Below, piece after piece: positions 48,249 to 59,900 of a stretch of DNA of 64,000 bases. A model generated the notes under the pieces. The model searched no databases and was not told the origin of the DNA. It saw only the letters and a program-made list of their open reading frames with translations. The position numbers and the translations under genes were made by a program. This DNA comes from Phoebastria nigripes. Lineage: Eukaryota > Chordata > Aves > Procellariiformes > Diomedeidae. The stretch's first letter is position 1. Each line of letters begins with the position of its first letter. The stretch covers positions 1,057,561-1,121,560 of the forward strand of contig JAYKAV010002020.1 in assembly GCA_035582835.1 (NCBI GenBank). Reading direction: 5' to 3'.

Positions 48249-48354
48249 TTACTGGTTTTATGTCTAGTGAGCTGTAGGTCAGAACACAAGCTGTTGTTTG
48301 TGTATGTGGTAGAGATGCTGAACAGGGATAAACCAGGAGAACATTTCTGTTGCA
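48249..48354 (+). other. candidate 106-nt exon (splice-like borders)
   Basis: A long pyrimidine tract ending in TTCTACAG (48241-48248) is a good acceptor look-alike, and GTAAGT at 48355-48360 is a near-ideal donor. The enclosed 106 bases are open in one phase (35 complete codons starting LLVLCLVSC) and closed in the other two. An open frame of this length in one of three phases is expected by chance in a large share of random segments. I recognise no protein family. It could be a coding exon, a non-coding RNA exon or a coincidence. Confidence 0.2.
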
Positions 48355-48360
48355 GTAAGT

Positions 48361-49727
48361 TCCACGTACCTAATCCGTGTATGTCCATGCAACACATACT
48401 GCATGCGCGACTTCTACAGCACTGCAGAAATATTTTGCTCTCCTCATATTATTTTGACATGCAGCTTTGCTTCTGTTATCATCTCATGATATTGTGACTT
48501 GGAAAAAGGGTGCGCATAGGGCAGGACAGCTCACTGGGAGCTCGGAGAGAACACTACAAAATTGGATTAAACTCGCTCTGAAGGATGAACAGTGGAAAGC
48601 TGGCAGTTAATTTTTGGTGACTGGCATAGCACACATCTCCACAGAACCTATGTATGCATGTTACCAAAGTGATTTAATAGGCAAAAGCCAAGGTCATATA
48701 CAAAGCACAGAACAGACTTTCCACATACAATTCATTTAATTCCATTAACTGATTTCATGGTTGATTTGTCAGAGGGAAGTCTATTTACTAAAACAACCTA
48801 GGTAAATATGATTTATTGCCCTTGTCGGCTTCTGCAATTTCATTTTTTAATGTTGTCATTTCAGACATGAATTTCAGATATCAGAAGGGATAGAAGGAAT
48901 ATAGGAAGAAAGCGACCATTTGACTAAGATTTACATCAGATGTACAGCAAATAGAAAATTTAAGAACCACATTTGGGACTTAAGAGACTAAGGAAACACT
49001 TGTTATATAAAAAAATCCTTCTGTGATGTAAATTCCTATATGCCAACTGTTATTTAACATCCTTATTATTATGTGATACATGAATGACAAGGTGAAGTCA
49101 TATAAGGAGTGTTTCCTGGTTTTTCACACTCAACTATATAATGTATGTATGCATTCTGCATGTCCAAACATTAATTAAATTATATTAAGTAAACTCTATA
49201 TTTTGGGAGGGAGAATTTAACTTGAGTAAAGCATAATAGCCATTAAGTTCATTTGCTGTAATTTAGAAAATGNTCCTATCATAAAACTCTGTTGCTAGTA
49301 CCCAAAAAAGATGTGTAAATTACACTATGGCAAGTTGGTTGCAAAAGCACTATATTCCCCCCCCAAAAGAAGAAAAAGTGCAGGGCTCCTATAGTAAAAT
49401 AAGAGGAACAAATGGCCAAGTTTTGAAACATATCTTAAAGGCTGAAAATGTCAAGCTTTATTCAGTGAAAAGATGATAGCCTGTGCTTATCATCAGCCTG
49501 TGTTAATTTTCTGTCTGCATAACTAGCCCCACTTTCAGTGGCTCTCTACTCATGTTCCAACCAGGCAGCCATGTCTAAATGAAGGAAATAAAGGACATCA
49601 TGATATGCTCTACAAGGAAAAACTGGTATCTTGAATAGCATCAGGAATGATTTTGAAGCGATGGGAGTCTGTAGAGCATGTATAAAACAGGGTCCATGTG
49701 AGAGGCTTTTAGAAAAGTTACTAAACA
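48361..49727. other. unique AT-rich stretch, no gene seen
   Basis: AT-rich DNA with ATTAATTAAATTATATTAAG-type text near 49170. A C8 run lies at about 49358. No coding or repeat signal is recognised. Confidence 0.55.
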
Positions 49728-50262
49728 ACTGCTGATACTGGGGGAGTGGGATCTCTGATTCTTACTAGAAAAAGGCTAATGTTACATCCATCTTTAAGCA
49801 AGGCAAGAAGGGAGGACCAGGGAGGAGGAACTGTAGGCAAGTGAGGCTCACCTCCGTCCCTGGAAAGATCATGGAGCATGTCCTCTTGGAAATCATTTCC
49901 AATCACATATGGACGGAAAGGTAAACCACGGGCAAATCCTCCTTGACAAACCTGACTGCAGTCTGTGATGAAATCACTGCTTATACTGAGGGGAGGAGAG
50001 TGCTGGATGGAGTATATATTGACTTTAGTGAGGATTTTGACATATCAGAAGCAGGTGAGAAAACCAAACTCCTCTCAGAGGTGGCAGATGATATAACATG
50101 TGGCTATAGCCACACACTGGAGGTTCAGGTTGGACATTACAAAAAATGTTCTCACTACAAGGGTAGTGCAGCACTGGAAGAGGTTGCCTGGGGAGGCTGT
50201 GTAGTCTCAGTCCTTGGTTGTTTCCAGGACTCGACCAAAGTCACAGCTGANCTGATCAACCA
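49728..50262 (+). mobile_element. CR1 LINE copy, sense strand, internally deleted
   Basis: Phrases run in CR1 sense order: ACATCCATCTTTAAGCAAGG, CTGTAGGCAAGTGAGGCTCA, CCCTGGAAAGATCATGGAGC, CTTGACAAACCTGACTG and ATTGACTTTAGTGAGGATTT (reverse-transcriptase region). After a jump come GAGGTTCAGGTTGGACATTA, GCACTGGAAGAGGTTGCCTG and AAGTCACAGCTGA (3' region). A large part of the second half of the reverse transcriptase is missing, so this is an internally deleted, non-autonomous fossil. No terminal octamers are visible at the right end. Base 50251 is unresolved. Confidence 0.88.
49943..50258 (+). pseudogene. decayed CR1 reverse-transcriptase fragment
   Basis: One frame starting at an internal Met reads like the CR1 ORF2 finger/palm region. 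An LTNL...CDEITAY stretch is followed by VYIDFSEDFDIS near 50020-50046, which corresponds to reverse-transcriptase motif A (family form close to LDFSKAFD). About 15 codons later EVADDIT may be a remnant of the FADD/YADD catalytic box. In intact elements these motifs lie much further apart, so the region between them is deleted. The frame then runs into non-coding 3' sequence and on to 50410 by chance. It cannot encode an active enzyme. Confidence 0.65.
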
Positions 50263-50735
50263 GCATTGGCGGCAGTCCCGCTTCCAGGGAGAGGTTGGAG
50301 TCGATGACCTTCACACGCCTCTTTTGACCAACGTTTCTGTGACTATGTATTTGCCACTGACCTTCAAGCAGCGCTTCAGCAAAGCGAGCAGTGAGCTACT
50401 CCGAGCATGATACCTTTATTCCTTCATGTGACATAGTGCAGCCACACATGACATGACTCTTGTTCAGACTTAGGCCCTGCTAATGCAATTGTGTCATTCC
50501 TGGCTCAACTTCAGTAGCACTTTGTGTGGGTGTAAGAACTGCCGAAGATCCCTGCGTTGGACTGCAATGGGAATCCACATGCCAGGTAAGCCAGGAAAGG
50601 AGCTTAATGCTCCCTCTTCCCCCTAACAATTTATTATCTGCAGCATCGAAGAGAGAGTGGGCTTCATCAAGTCATTTGCATCATGTGCCATCTCCCATTG
50701 TGCAGGTTTGCAGGAAAGGGCAAGGCTGGGTGGAG

Positions 50736-50858
50736 CGTCGATCCCTGCTCGGGTCCTTCCACTCCTCTCCCCGGCCACTGTGCCTGCACCAGCACGCAGC
50801 ACGCAGCACGCTGCACACGCCGCTGCATACAGCCCTCCATGGCCGAGAGGGATCCGGG
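50736..50858. promoter_or_regulatory. short CpG-rich cluster with 7-bp tandem repeat
   Basis: About 11 CpG fall in roughly 125 GC-rich bases. Within it, AGCACGC is repeated three times exactly (50791-50811), followed by related GCTGCACACGCCGCTGC text. The cluster is too short for a standard CpG island. A GC-rich minisatellite seed or a small regulatory element are both possible. Confidence 0.3.
50791..50811 (+). repeat. three tandem 7-mers AGCACGC
   Basis: Three exact head-to-tail copies of a CpG-containing heptamer, with diverged continuations on the right side. Slippage within the GC-rich patch is the likely origin. Confidence 0.9.
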
Positions 50859-53784
50859 AGATCAAATGAAACTTGGTGCCCAGCTGTGCTTTGTGGGTTG
50901 TTTTGGGCAACATCATTCCCCTTGCTGGGGAAAAGCTGTGAAGTGACAATGCAGCAAACAGGAAATGATTCACCAGTTTTCTGCACACATCTCAGGCAAT
51001 ATTTGTGCTACAACAAATACACCATTTAATTTTGACCTAGAAAGTGCTTATAAAATTAACAGCAAAGAAACACCATTTTGTGTTTTTACCTTTGAAGAGT
51101 TACAAATGTTTATTTTAGATTGCCCAGATATTGCCTGCATTCAGTTGTTTACTGCAACACAGTGTCTTATTCTTCACTGACTAACTTTCCTTACAGAGCC
51201 TGCCAAGCACAAATTAGGTCAACCTAAGCGGCAGTATGAAATGTAATTAGCCAAAAACTTTCTTAATTAGTGCTGTTATTCAGGGTGGGGAGAGCTTAGC
51301 TCACAGTGAATTGGGGTAGGGCAAGTTGGTAGAAAGAGACTCTTCCTAAAGAAAGGTGGATCTAACGCTGGATACCTGCCCAATATCTTTTGAAATTTTG
51401 ATTGCAATGTTTTATGACCGTAGCGAGGACTGTAATTTGTGCCTGCAGGGTGCTCTGCATTGCACTAATAGATTGCAATAAAACAACAAACAACAAACTA
51501 ATCATTCTTATGGACAACACCTTCTTGCAACTAGAATCAGTGTTTCTAGGTCTTCAGGCACTCTGTATCAGAGTCACAAAAATGTTGGTAAGGAACTGTT
51601 TCCCCCCTGACAGAGGCACTCATGGTGCCTTGCCGCCTCTGCACAGCAGCTCCCGTTGGACTGGCTGACCAGGGACTGGCATCTTTCACACTGTGACCGT
51701 ATCTCTGGGGAAGAGAACCCACTTCGGGAGGGACACAAAAGATAAATCAGTATGGCTTCCAGCGAGCAACTACCCACAACACCGTATTTGATATTATTGG
51801 CATCTTAACTGCCAGACGAGCCTGGGACTAAAGGGGCGAGATTAAGTTAGTTTGATACCTCTGAAGATAGTCAATTCACAAGAAACTTGTGCTAGCCCTT
51901 ACCCAAGCAGTATTTGGATGAAGAGAGATTTCCACTTTTTGTCATCAAACAACTTTCACATTCTCTCACCTCTCCCCTTCAGTCAGTGTAAAACACTGAC
52001 CAACTTTGCTTAAATAAAAGAAGAAACACTAGCCCAGCTTTTCACTTCTGCTACTCTGCTCAGTTTTTATTACCCTTTTAATCCATCTTCCCATCTGGAG
52101 TGAATAAAATAATTTGCATTTTTACATTTACAAATGCCGGTGTGTACTGATGCAGGACAAGTTACTGATTAATAATTCTGAATAATATATAATACATTGA
52201 TGAGAATCTCCTGGAGTAAAGGGCTAAATATACTATTAGTGGGCATAGACTGTAATAAAAACATACAAGGGCCAATATGGAAAAATATGCATGGAAACAA
52301 CCTACAAAGCTCCAAAAAGCAACGATTTTTGCACTGACTGTGCATGAACCAACTCCTGTCTGAAGGCAGTCTAGCTACGTTCACGCAGTGTTGCATTCAA
52401 GCTAATAAATCCTGGAGAGAGGTATGATAATAGGATAATGTGTGCAAATTAACATTCCCACTGGGTGAAATCATTATAGTGCAAAGCAGAACCCCAGATT
52501 TGCACATAAGTCAAGTCCTTCACCAAATTTTAAATACGGTCTAAGTGTGGTATAAACTTTGTGCTGATCAACCCCACAGAGGTTTTTGCGTACTGTTATA
52601 ATCATGAGAATTGCATTTTAGCAGGAAAATTCACATCACTTTCAGGACAAAGAACACCCATTTAAGTGCCCTGTACTGAAATCTCATCATCTGGACAGTA
52701 NAGCAAGTCTCAGGGTTTGCCTTGGTTCTCATCTAGGTCTGATTTACTGAGAAAAAATGTTATAATATCCTAGGAATTGGACTGCATTCATGATTGCATT
52801 CATTCAAAAGCTGTAGAGGTGACTATTTTAATATATGGTGTGCAAGAGCAAAGCAAATCTGATTATAAAATGGTTACATCAATGAAGCAGTAAAAATGTT
52901 TTTCAAGCTCATTACTTAGATAATAATTTATTTATTGTTTTGTATAAGGCCTGCAGCCATGGCCACTAGAAGCTTGTTACAAAATGAAAAGATTTGTGTG
53001 CATTTTTAAACTAGCATCATTTGAATTTATCAGTGACTTCTGTGCATCCAGTTAGCAAGAATGAATGTGTGCAACTTAAGAATTAAATATCCAAGTGCAT
53101 ATTTAAATAGGCAGATTAAAAAGGCCTGATCAGATGCTCTAGAAACATATTTCTGAAACAACTGATGTCGAATGGGCCCCTCAAAACCTCTCCCAGATCC
53201 CTGTTCAGATGGGAATCAGTTACCTCCTGGACTTTCAGCATTCATTCATAGCTGAAAAAAGAACATCGCAAAAGGAATGGGATCCTACCATGTGGTGTGG
53301 GCTGAAGCATCATTGTGCCCTGGTAATGAGTTCAGTTCTGTTAATGGAAATTGAAAGTATTTCAGTGACTTAAACAGTGATTAAAACAGACATTAGAAAG
53401 AAATAGTGAAACTGCATTCTGAAAACTTAAAAAGAAAAATATGCTTAAAGACCTAGTTAAGAGATGCTCACCAAAAAGCCAGTGTTAATAACTAACTTTC
53501 AGTGACCTCATTATAACCTACTTTTCTGGAAACCTATAAAAAATGTTGATTACTTCTGCAAGATCTAGTGGGCATTGTTTTTTCAAGTTAGTGAAAAATA
53601 TTTTAAGGAAAATACTACATAGTTGGGCAAAAGTAGGCTGTTCTGTGAATATTTCCATTAAAAATGCATCCTTACTTCTGATTTTAACATTTTTTCATTT
53701 TATTGTTTAGGCATAAATGCATCAAAATAGACCTAAATTAATATTTCTCCTGTAGTTTTATTCCTGACTTTATTAAGTTATGTA

Positions 53785-53906
53785 GATGTGGTGCTTAGGG
53801 ACATGGTTTAGTGGTGAACTTGGCAGTGTTAGGTTAACAGTTGAACTTGATGATCTTAAGGGTCTTTTCCAACCTAAATGATTCTATGAGTCTGTGATTC
53901 TACGTT
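53785..53906 (+). mobile_element. short CR1 3' end, sense strand
   Basis: This is a clear CR1 3' terminus: GTGGTGCTTAGGGACATGGT, TTAGTGGTGAACTTGGCAGT, GAACTTGATGATCTTAAGG and GTCTTTTCCAACCTAAATG, then octamers ATTCTATG, AGTCTGTG and ATTCTACG at about 53880-53904. Only about 120 bp remain, showing the strong 5' truncation normal for CR1. The phrases are well preserved, so the insertion is fairly young compared with the copy at 18.9-19.8 kb. Confidence 0.93.
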
Positions 53907-56900
53907 TGCCTTTACAGAAATGCTTAAATGCCTGCTAAACAGATGTGTCATCTAACTCCAAGCACACGAGTGAATGTTTCATAGAGAACCAAACCCGTTT
54001 CTACTTTGATCATTGGCTGTGATGCAGTTTTGTGCTCAGAGTATATACATTTTCCCCTCTACGTAAATCTACCTATCATTTATATCAAGTCTCTGATAAT
54101 GCTGTTAAAACAAAGTGTATCGTAAACTTAGAAACAAAGAGCTTTAGTGCTTATGTTGACAGCCTTTCTATATGAGTGCAAAAATCAATCCTTCCTCAAA
54201 CTGAGGATTAGCCAGCTACACAATAATGATCAGTTTTGTAATATGTGAAATATGTGTCAAATCTAATAACCAAAGTCTGCCTAAATAAAGGAATGTGTTC
54301 AAAAAGATTAGTGGATTATTGCAGGCCCATACAATCTGATGCTACTTTTTATGCTTCTTGGATGGCTTTTAGCATGTCTCAGCTGCTGCCAGTCAACACA
54401 TGTGCTCTTTAAGCATGGAAAATAATGCAGGAATTTAGGAGAGCAGTGCTGATGGTTTGAATGAGATGGCTATTTGGTGAGCTGGTGACATAAAAGGCTT
54501 TTCTTTTTAATCAGAAGGATTTTCTACAAAGGCTGGAAGAGATCCTGTGCTTCAGTTAATACATACCCAATTAATACATATCGTCCTCATATAGCTATTG
54601 ACTGTAGCGGGCTTAACCAGCAGATGATTTACTCTCACAGTTTCTTGCCAGTCACTGTACAGGCTGCTCTTCAGACTTGCATTAACAGCCACTGCCAGAG
54701 GGATACAGCTGCTTACCAGGGCCAGCAGCTCACAGCAGCACAGATAGTACCAGTCAGGGTGCACGCCCTCAGCCAGGAAAAAAAAGGGTTTGATGTGTTA
54801 GGCTAACAAATGCATGGGCCAAATGGTCTCTCATGAGTACAAAATTGATTAAATTTCCTATTTTGTACTGGAGAGCAGTGGAATTACAGTGCTCCTGCCT
54901 TATGATGTGTGGACTGTGCTATTTGCACTGCGTCTTCAATAGCCTGATTTTATATACTCGGAAAAGTGGATCAATAAGCTTCTAAATGATGGCGAGTATT
55001 TACTTGGTGTGATAGCATCACCCACAGCACACTCAGATGCTGAGATAATGATGATTTTGGCAACAGGCTTTAAAGTTTTGAGTTAAAACAGCACAGTCTG
55101 CCCTTGATGATTCATCTGCCTAATTTTGGGAATTCTGTGTGGGAATGTTGTGACTATTCAAAAATTATTGTCATTAAACTTGAGTTCTTTGAAACAGGTT
55201 TCTGAGGACTAGTGGTACATACTTTGCAGGAGCTAATACTTCCTTAGCAGTGAAGCAATTCTCAACTTTCTCACTGCCAATGCACATCTTTACTTACAAC
55301 TTTGATTTAATGGGAAGTCTGCCTTCCTTAAACTTTTCATGAAGCACCCAAAATAGTTCCTCAGCTATAATTTTCCCTCTTACTCTGGGATTGCAAGTCA
55401 AACACCCTAAAATGCTAATGCTTTCAAAGCCTCTTGGGCTGTTTCAAGAAAAATTCAGGGATGTTTATCATAAACTACAATACTCAATACTTCTGTTAAT
55501 GCTGCAAGCCAGTTTCGCAGTTCAAGGGACAACTCTGTCACACCACATCTGGTATCACATACTAATGTTGCGTTGGTCATAAACAACAGATTGTTTGATT
55601 AAGTGCTAAGGCAATTGTTCCTTAGCAGAAGTGACTGCACAGCTGTTGCCAAAAAGGTTCAAACTTGTCCATAACATTGCAGTAAGTTCCCACTATTTCT
55701 GTGAAACTGCACAGGGAAGATATATAACTTGTAAAAATTTCAGTGCATGAGACAAACCCCTGTCATCTTGTGTACGGTATCACTCACGGACAAAATGTGC
55801 CTGAGACAGGTGCAATCCCACAGAGTCAGATTCAGATATGTTTTCCTAGACACCTTTTGCACTCTTTCCATGTTATTGATTTCTGTTAAAACTTCGTGTC
55901 TCAATGTGTTGCAGAGAACCTCCAGAATGCTTGCAGAAGGCCTTTGCAGTTAATCTGAATCTAAAAACACTACTGTTGCAACTTCAGTATCAGCTACTGT
56001 CTTCCAAACCAGTACTGCATCAGGTGATGGTGGGACTATTTTGCTTTCTTTCTGCTCATGAACAATTTGTCAATCATTAAATTTATTTAAATATTGCTTA
56101 AAATTTATTTTAAATATTGTTTTCCACATTATAATTTATTAAGATCAGAAGAGAAATATGGCCACTTCTGCCAGTGCGAGAATGTACAGATTGTAAGATA
56201 TGGTATCCTCTGATACTATTAAGTTCCAGCAAACCGCTGAGTGATTGTCAGCTTACATGCTTTCTATAAACTGCTTTGAAAATCTGACTTCTGAAAATAT
56301 GTTTTTCTTAGGTTGCCACAATATTTTGGAATCCTGACTTCGATGTCAGGTTTTTAATTTTTTCTATCTGTCTCTCATACATGATTGAGGCTGTGGGCAC
56401 ATTTCTTTCCTTGTGACTACTGCTGTGGGACACTTGAGTCTCCAACAGGTACTGTTGCACAGTCTTTCAGTTGCGCGGTGAATGTACAGAATACATTTCT
56501 GATACACCCATGCAGCAAAACCTCCACAAACACGCAGCCAAGTTTACACGGTTTAACACAATGAAGCATTCATAGTCATTCTGCTTTTCATCTCCCTGCT
56601 CCAAAATCCAGTAAGAGGAAACAGTACCATTAGCTTCTAACACCACACACCCTAATCAGATTGGCCAGCTAATTACTGATTAGATAGGAAACAGGACCCT
56701 GTTAGACCCATCAAGGTGATCACCTGTTGTCACATCCTAGGCAAATGCTGCTCAGTGTAAGTGCTCTGTTATCACCATCTTTAGTTCTCAGCTTCTTTGC
56801 AAACCAGTTACTTTGACCTTTGACTGAGGAGGACAAGAGATCACTAACTGTAATGAAATGGTGGCATTTCCAGTTTTGAAATGGCTAAGGCAAATGCATG

Positions 56901-59900
56901 AGGATGGGCAGTACCTTGCTTCTGGGGATGGGGAGACCTCTCTTCCAGTAAGCATCTTCAGGCACTGTTGAAGGGGCCACCACTTCCCCCAGACTGCAAG
57001 TGCAGTCTGATGGTCCCTGGCGAGGGAGCAGCCCTGGGTTTCGGTGAGCCGTGTGTGCACCAGGCAGCATAAGCTCTTCCCACAGTCACAGGTGAAGCTT
57101 CGCTGCAGCTTGAAGGACAAATAGGACAAAAGATAGTCAGTCTCCTACTCCCGACATGGCGTCCCATGAGCTCAGCGCTCAGTTCCTGCTGCATTTCCAT
57201 GGTTGATGGGAAGCAGGCTCCCTGCCACAGCAAGCAACTGCCAAACTGGCTGCTCTGTGAGGTGGCAGCTTCAGCACAGTCCCTGCAGGTGCAATGACGT
57301 GTGTTTATGCCGAGGGAGCCAGGATCACAGAAGAGGTGGAGACCAGAGGGAAACATGTTATCATTCCCAGATGCAAGATGATCTGTAATTCCAAATAGAA
57401 AAGGTTCACTCCCCACCTGAAAGCTATGAACTTTGCACTTTTTTTTTTACACCTTTTTTTTTTTTGTGAAATACCTACCATTTTCTATAGACATTTTTCT
57501 ATTAAAATTTTGATTTGTTGAAACACAATTTTCCATCAGAAGTAATAAATGATGGATACTTCCTTACCAGACTTTGTTAAAACTGCATAAGCCCAAATAA
57601 AACATTTCTTGTGGCATTAGTAGGCTAATGCAATATATTATAAAGGTCATATTTATAAAAGGATGTTCTATACTGCATAGTCTCAGTGTTGGAAAATAGC
57701 CCAAGCCAACTCCTATTGCAATAATCTTTCCTTACCCTTTGTGCTCCCTGACTTCTGCAGTATACTGACAATAAATAGTCATGTTCCCTCAAGTACTGTG
57801 AGCAGTGGCACTGTACATACTGGAAAAGTATCTGCTGTACAAGTCATGCTCTTTGAATTCTGTTGATACTGTAGGAAAAACACTGTTTAAGTCCTTTAGC
57901 AGGCAAAACTCTAGCTGAAGTGACCGATTTTTTTTCCTGGACGTGATCCACATAATCAATCCATTAATCAGTAGACTCCCAATGAAGGGAGAGTCAGAAC
58001 CTAGTTTGAGCAGAAGGCACCTACAAAGCATAAGGTGAGATTAAAGCAATATCTTGTGAAAAGTCTTTGACTCTTTCCCTCTTGAACTACGAATCATACT
58101 AATTGCAGGAGGGGCAGAGCAAAGAAGTGAAATAATAGCTGTTACCCTAATTATGTGGAGTCTCTATTTTGTGTTAGGAAGAAGCTTTTTGTGTGGTTAC
58201 TATCTGTTTGATTTCATCAATGAGACTTCATAAATTATAAGCCAATAACGAATGCAAATGGGAATGATTTCAGGCTAAGTATGAGAATTTTATTGCTGGC
58301 TATCAAAGACCTTCTTCTAAAATGTTAATTTTTTAGACATAGTCCTTTGATCACTGCAGATAGTGAAATGTTAATCAAATAAAACTCTGACATAGTTCTT
58401 GTTATTCTAAATGGGAAATGAAAACTAGTCTGCCAAATTTTAATTGTTCATTTGGGCTATACTGCTATCACTGTGCAAATCTCAAAGCCCGATATTAGAA
58501 AATATCCTTCTGAAGAAGAATATTCTATTTCTGGAGGCATGCCTGAATATCACTGGCTTGAGAGCACAAGTATTCCTCACTTCTGAGAGCTAAATTAAGA
58601 CTCCCACTGAGTACTGCAGCAAGTTATAGTTGTGGGCTAATGTTGTGGGCTTGCATAAAGCAAGACTGGACACAGTTATTTCTAAGTTAGCTGGGAGGTG
58701 GGATGACGTGGCCTGGCAGACTCCTCTGACAAGCCCATGGCAAGGCTGTGGCATGGTTCCTCCAGCTTTCACGGTGCTGTCTAGGTTGCAGAAGTGAGGC
58801 CACCACAACAACCCATCCCACTATGCTGTGACCACTATGGACCTTGCAAACGCCTCCTTTTGACACACAAATCATGTAGCCAGCCAAATTACGGTTTGCT
58901 TGGAAAAAAAATGCTTAGGAGGGAAAGGAAACACCTTTGTTTTCTTCTGCCTATGGGGGAGCCATAACTTAACACCGAAGTATAAAGAAGCCTTTTTGAT
59001 TAGGTACTAGGAGAAAAAAATATACCCTGGAGGAAAAACATCTCAAGAGAGAAAAACACCACTTTTTTTTTCCTTTTCTTAGAGGCAGGTAATGCATGTT
59101 TACTTTGCTCAGGTGTTTATTCTACTATAACATAAACTCTACACTAAAGCTGAAACCATTATGAGGTAATGTTTGTAGAATATTTTTTAACATAGACTTT
59201 CAGGTATGAGTCAAGATACTCTGAGGGGGAAAATGCTTATTCATTTAATAAATCTCAGGATTTTTTTAAGCAACCTTCTGTATAAAGTTCTGATAAAAGA
59301 CTTTTGTGACCAATTTCATGTGGATCTCTCCTGTCCCTTTTAAACTCAGTTATAAGCTTCTAACCTCCTTTAGATGGTTTAAGAAGGAGTAAAAAACTTT
59401 GCAAATACATAAACATGTACAGTTCTGACTCTATATCCATAAATCAGCACTTCTCCGTGTAACAAAGGGAAATTTCTCAAAAGCGGCCTAGAAAGGGGCT
59501 GACTGTGGAGGAGGTACCACCACCATCTTCAGGGGTCAACGTGAAGTTCCTTTAGAAAGGGGCCAAGAGCCACTTCAACGGCTCTGGAGGAGAGGTCCTC
59601 TCTGTAAGCAGGTCTGGGTGAGGGTGAAGGGCAGACACATGGTGCTTCACCCCTTAAGGTGCTGAGAGTGACTTTCCCACCCTCCTGGCACCCAAGCATG
59701 CATGTGCCTCACAAATCAGGAATCACTGTCCATGGGCAAGTGCCTGCCATGGGCAGGAGCAAGGAGCAGTGGGGTGGGAGCAGTGCCTTGCCAAGGCACC
59801 CGTGCCATAGCCCAGGGCTGCCTGGGAAGGAGGCTGCAGCCAGCGCCGTGAGGAGGGGCCCCGAAATGGGGGAGGCAGGCAAATTCCAGTGGGCAAAAGT

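Larger units (their letters stand above)
50263..53784. other. unique stretch, no gene seen
   Basis: It contains the CpG cluster near 50.8 kb, listed separately. The remaining 51.0-53.8 kb is AT-rich with many TAAT and AATAAT words (for example around 52.16-52.20 and 52.92 kb) and could include conserved non-coding DNA. A 167-codon frame (50526-51029) spans the GC-rich patch together with competing frames on both strands and is not supported. Confidence 0.5.

Noticed and set aside
50526..51029. 167-codon plus-strand frame
   Set aside because: It spans a GC-rich cluster with several overlapping frames on both strands. The peptide has no recognised family.
56958..57416. 152-codon Cys-rich minus-strand frame
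   Set aside because: Cysteine spacing fits no zinc-finger or disulfide family I know. Overlapping frames in other phases suggest chance.
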